A stretch of 8,227 bases of DNA, taken from positions 1-8,227 of the forward strand of contig JAHJBA010000030.1 in NCBI GenBank assembly GCA_018813625.1, in the 5' to 3' direction. This stretch comes from Patescibacteria group bacterium. Lineage in GTDB: Bacteria > Patescibacteriota > Minisyncoccia > Phycocordibacterales > UBA9973. Shown in pieces: positions 6,456 to 8,227 of the stretch (the stretch's first letter is position 1; every line of letters begins with the position of its first letter). The position numbers and the translations under genes were made by a program. The notes under the pieces were generated by a model, which did not search any database, was not told where the DNA came from, and was given only the letters and a program-made list of their open reading frames with translations.

Positions 6456-7187
6456 ATGCAAAAAGGAGAAAATAATGATATATCGATAGAAGAAATGTTT
6501 GGTGCAGGGGCGCACTATGGTTATTCAAAGACAAGAAGGCACCCTTCTGTTACGCCATACATATATGCCACCAAAAACAAAACAGACATAATAGATCTTG
6601 AAAAAACTAGCTCAATGCTTAAGGATGCCTTAGAGTTTGTTAAAAATTTAGGGGCGCAGAATAAAATAATTCTTTTTGTAGGCACAAAACCTGAAGCCAG
6701 AGATGCGGTAAAAAATATGGCTGAATCTTTAAATATGCCTTACGTTAATGAACGTTGGATAGGCGGAACTTTAAGTAATTTTTCAGAAATAAAGAAAAGA
6801 ATTAATGAACTTGAAAATTACCAAAAAGAGAACGCAGTTGGTGGACTTGAAAAATACACAAAAAAAGAAAGATTGATAATGGCAAAAAAAATGGAAAAGC
6901 TTTCTAAGTATTATTCTGGGCTCCTAAATCTTAAAAAAATACCTGACACTTTGTTCATAGTTGATGCCCGAGCAGAACATATAGCTACAACAGAATCTAG
7001 AAAATCAAATATACCAGTAGTCGCACTTGTAAACTCTGACTCAAACATAAAAAACATAGATTATCCTATAATATGCAATGATACGGCAATACCTTCGATT
7101 AAGCTTTTTACCACATCCATTATTAAGGCCTATAAGTCAGGACAGATGTCTGTCCCGGCAGACAAGGCTGTCCTAGCTGAAAAATAA
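6456..7187 (+). CDS. rpsB: 30S ribosomal protein S2
   Basis: A structural protein of the small ribosomal subunit, bound near the head-body junction. From the ATG at 6456 it has 243 residues, normal for S2. Recognisable segments: MFGAGAHYGYSKTRRHPSVTPYIY (14-37), IDLEKTSSML (46-55), ILFVGTK (72-78), the signature YVNERWIGGTLSNF (96-109), YTKKERLIMAKKMEKL (134-149), PDTLFIVDARAEHIA (163-177), and IPVVALVNSDSN (186-197), where the common VDT reads VNS. An in-frame TTG at 6420 would add 12 residues, but it coincides with the -35 and lies before the predicted transcript start. No Shine-Dalgarno is upstream. The last 16 codons include a nested hairpin (7139-7174). tsf follows 7 bases after the stop, the common bacterial rpsB-tsf order. 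Confidence 0.96.
   Translation: MQKGENNDISIEEMFGAGAHYGYSKTRRHPSVTPYIYATKNKTDIIDLEKTSSMLKDALEFVKNLGAQNKIILFVGTKPEARDAVKNMAESLNMPYVNERWIGGTLSNFSEIKKRINELENYQKENAVGGLEKYTKKERLIMAKKMEKLSKYYSGLLNLKKIPDTLFIVDARAEHIATTESRKSNIPVVALVNSDSNIKNIDYPIICNDTAIPSIKLFTTSIIKAYKSGQMSVPADKAVLAEK
7139..7174 (+). repeat. Nested GC-rich hairpin at the 3' end of rpsB
   Basis: The outer stem AGGACAG (7139-7145) pairs with CTGTCCT (7168-7174). The inner stem TGTCTG (7147-7152) pairs with CAGACA (7159-7164) around TCCCGG. The element encodes S228-L240 of S2, in the variable C-terminal tail. No T-run follows, so it is not a standard terminator. It could modulate rpsB-tsf readthrough or protect the mRNA, or be a repeat unit related in style (CCGG core, CTG-rich arms) to the palindrome at 458-481. 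Confidence 0.6.
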
Positions 7188-7194
7188 TATTTCC

Positions 7195-7980
7195 ATGTCG
7201 ATACAAATAACAACTGAGTTAATAAAAGAACTGAGGGATGCCACCGGCATTTCTGTAATGCAATGTAAACGAGCGCTCGAGGAAGCCGAGGGAGATAAAA
7301 ACAAAGCCCTGGCAATCCTAAAAAAAACAAGTTCTGATATTGCACTCAAAAAGGCAGACCGAAAGGCTTCAGATGGAGCCGTTATGATTAAGTCAGAAAA
7401 TGGAAAGACTGTATTGGTCGCGCTTCACTGCGAGACTGATTTTGTCTCAAGAAACGAAGATTTTACTTCCCTATTGGCAAAACTTACAGACATAACATTT
7501 AAAGAGGGCATTGAAAAAATGAAGGAAAGCGCAAAGGACATGATAGATCCTATTGTTCAAAAGACTGGTGAAAACATCCAGCTTGGCGACGCATATGTGA
7601 TAGAGGGATCTATTTTGGGAAATTATGTACACAACAACAAAGTTGCTGTTGTTGTAAGCCTAGAAGGAGGAAATACGGAACTTGCAAAAGATATAGCAAT
7701 GCATATAACGGCCATGAAACCAGAATATATCTTTCCGGAGGAAATAACAGAAAGCACGAGAAAAACGATTAGTGAAATTTTTGAAAAAGAGGTATCAAGT
7801 ACAAACAAGCCAGAAGAGATAAAGAAGAAAATATTAGAAGGAAAAATTGCAACATATTTTAAAGAAAAGACTTTGCTTGACCAACCATTTATTAAAAACC
7901 CAGACGAAACTATAGGTGGTCTGCTGGAAAAATCAAAGGCAAGAATAAAAGAGGTAAGACGTTATTCAATTTTAAATTAA
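7195..7980 (+). CDS. tsf: Translation elongation factor Ts
   Basis: The guanine-nucleotide exchange factor that reloads EF-Tu with GTP. The 261 residues show the N-terminal UBA-like module with signature LRDATGISVMQCKRALEEA (13-31), the TDFV motif (81-84) that contacts the EF-Tu nucleotide site, EGSILGNYVHNNKVAVVVSL (137-156) as the second family signature, and a C-terminal half with AMHITAMKPEYI (168-179) and LLDQPFIK (227-234). Length is near the E. coli protein (283). Start ATG at 7195, 7 bases after rpsB, with no Shine-Dalgarno (the spacer reads TATTTCC), so reinitiation from rpsB is likely. Its stop is directly followed by the ATG of the next gene. Confidence 0.96.
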   Translation: MSIQITTELIKELRDATGISVMQCKRALEEAEGDKNKALAILKKTSSDIALKKADRKASDGAVMIKSENGKTVLVALHCETDFVSRNEDFTSLLAKLTDITFKEGIEKMKESAKDMIDPIVQKTGENIQLGDAYVIEGSILGNYVHNNKVAVVVSLEGGNTELAKDIAMHITAMKPEYIFPEEITESTRKTISEIFEKEVSSTNKPEEIKKKILEGKIATYFKEKTLLDQPFIKNPDETIGGLLEKSKARIKEVRRYSILN

Positions 7981-8227
7981 ATGTACATAGTATTAATTCT
8001 GTTTTTTATATCGCTTCTTAGTATGTCTGCAATGGTCGGGAACAAATTGATCCTGCTTAAAAACGGGCAAATAAAAAGTACTGAAAGAATTTTGATCGAG
8101 ATACCAAATCTTGAACAGGTAAAAAAATTTTCCAGTAAAAAATTAAGAAGATATGGATTTATAGCCCTGGTTTTATCAATAAGAATTTATGTTAAAATTT
8201 CTAATATTTTAAAAAAAATATACAAAA
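7981..8227 (+). CDS. Unknown small membrane protein, 3' end cut by window edge
   Basis: An ATG at 7981 immediately follows the tsf TAA (no gap) and opens 82 codons with no stop before the window ends. I do not recognise a family. Residues 2-19 are hydrophobic (YIVLILFFISLLSMSAMV), a likely transmembrane helix. Residues 20-58 are polar and basic with several Lys and Arg, ending in FSSKKLRRYG. Residues 59-75 (FIALVLSIRIYVKISNI) form a second, weaker hydrophobic stretch with internal Arg and Lys. This suggests a small protein with one or two membrane passes and a basic cytosolic or external loop. Base composition and Lys-rich codon use match the neighbours, and the junction with tsf argues for cotranscription. 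Function unknown; being a real gene is likely but not proven. Confidence 0.6.
   Translation, partial: MYIVLILFFISLLSMSAMVGNKLILLKNGQIKSTERILIEIPNLEQVKKFSSKKLRRYGFIALVLSIRIYVKISNILKKIYK

Noticed and set aside
6463..6480. AAGGAG followed six bases later by an ATG, a textbook Shine-Dalgarno spacing.
   Set aside because: The ATG is out of frame with rpsB and meets a stop after four codons, so it falls inside the real coding sequence by chance.
7130..7345. A minus-strand open frame of 71 codons across the rpsB-tsf junction.
   Set aside because: It overlaps two conserved genes on the other strand and shows no protein-family signal.
7631..7655. A 9-bp inverted repeat, ACAACAACA/TGTTGTTGT, in tsf.
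   Set aside because: It encodes the conserved YVHNNKVAVVV signature. Asn AAC codons facing Val GTT codons produce the symmetry, so protein constraint explains it.
1..8227. Search by eye for CRISPR arrays, tRNA or rRNA genes, transposases, toxin-antitoxin pairs and defence genes.
   Set aside because: None seen. Apart from one unknown membrane protein, every gene belongs to a known family.

Overview
The window looks like a conserved housekeeping region from a low-GC bacterium with a compact genome. It most resembles the Patescibacteria (Candidate Phyla Radiation), probably the parcubacterial side. This is inference from gene style: very tight gene packing, almost no recognisable Shine-Dalgarno sequences, a prolyl-tRNA synthetase without its editing domain, a shortened SpeA-type decarboxylase, and small GC-rich palindromes sitting in or beside genes of an otherwise AT-rich sequence. 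There is no 16S or other marker here that fixes the taxon.

Layout. Bases 1-6360 are read on the minus strand. In transcription order they hold proS, mreB, mreC and tgt, with gaps of 3 bases or less or a short overlap, so they look like one operon. Next come an arginine-decarboxylase-like gene with its own promoter just inside the end of tgt, and a membrane-anchored DUF192 protein cut by the left edge. Bases 6456-8227 are read on the plus strand: rpsB, tsf, and an unknown small membrane protein cut by the right edge. The only divergent junction (about 6361-6455) appears to hold two back-to-back promoters built on one palindromic -35 hexamer. No stretch of 300 bases or more lacks a gene.

How the genes relate. 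proS, rpsB, tsf and tgt serve translation (tRNA charging, small ribosomal subunit, EF-Tu recycling, tRNA wobble-base modification). mreB and mreC are the cytoskeletal core of rod-shape and wall elongation, but their usual partners mreD, PBP2 and rodA are not next to them. The decarboxylase would supply agmatine for polyamine synthesis.

The main unexpected structure is a foldback element of about 104 bp inside tgt (2522-2625). It has nearly perfect 25/26-base terminal inverted repeats, is read through in frame, and adds about 35 residues to the enzyme. Two smaller GC-rich palindromes lie at the end of the decarboxylase gene and at the 3' end of rpsB. I found no CRISPR array, defence system, tRNA, rRNA, transposase or riboswitch. 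Apart from the tgt element the region is ordinary, and I do not claim a new multi-gene system.
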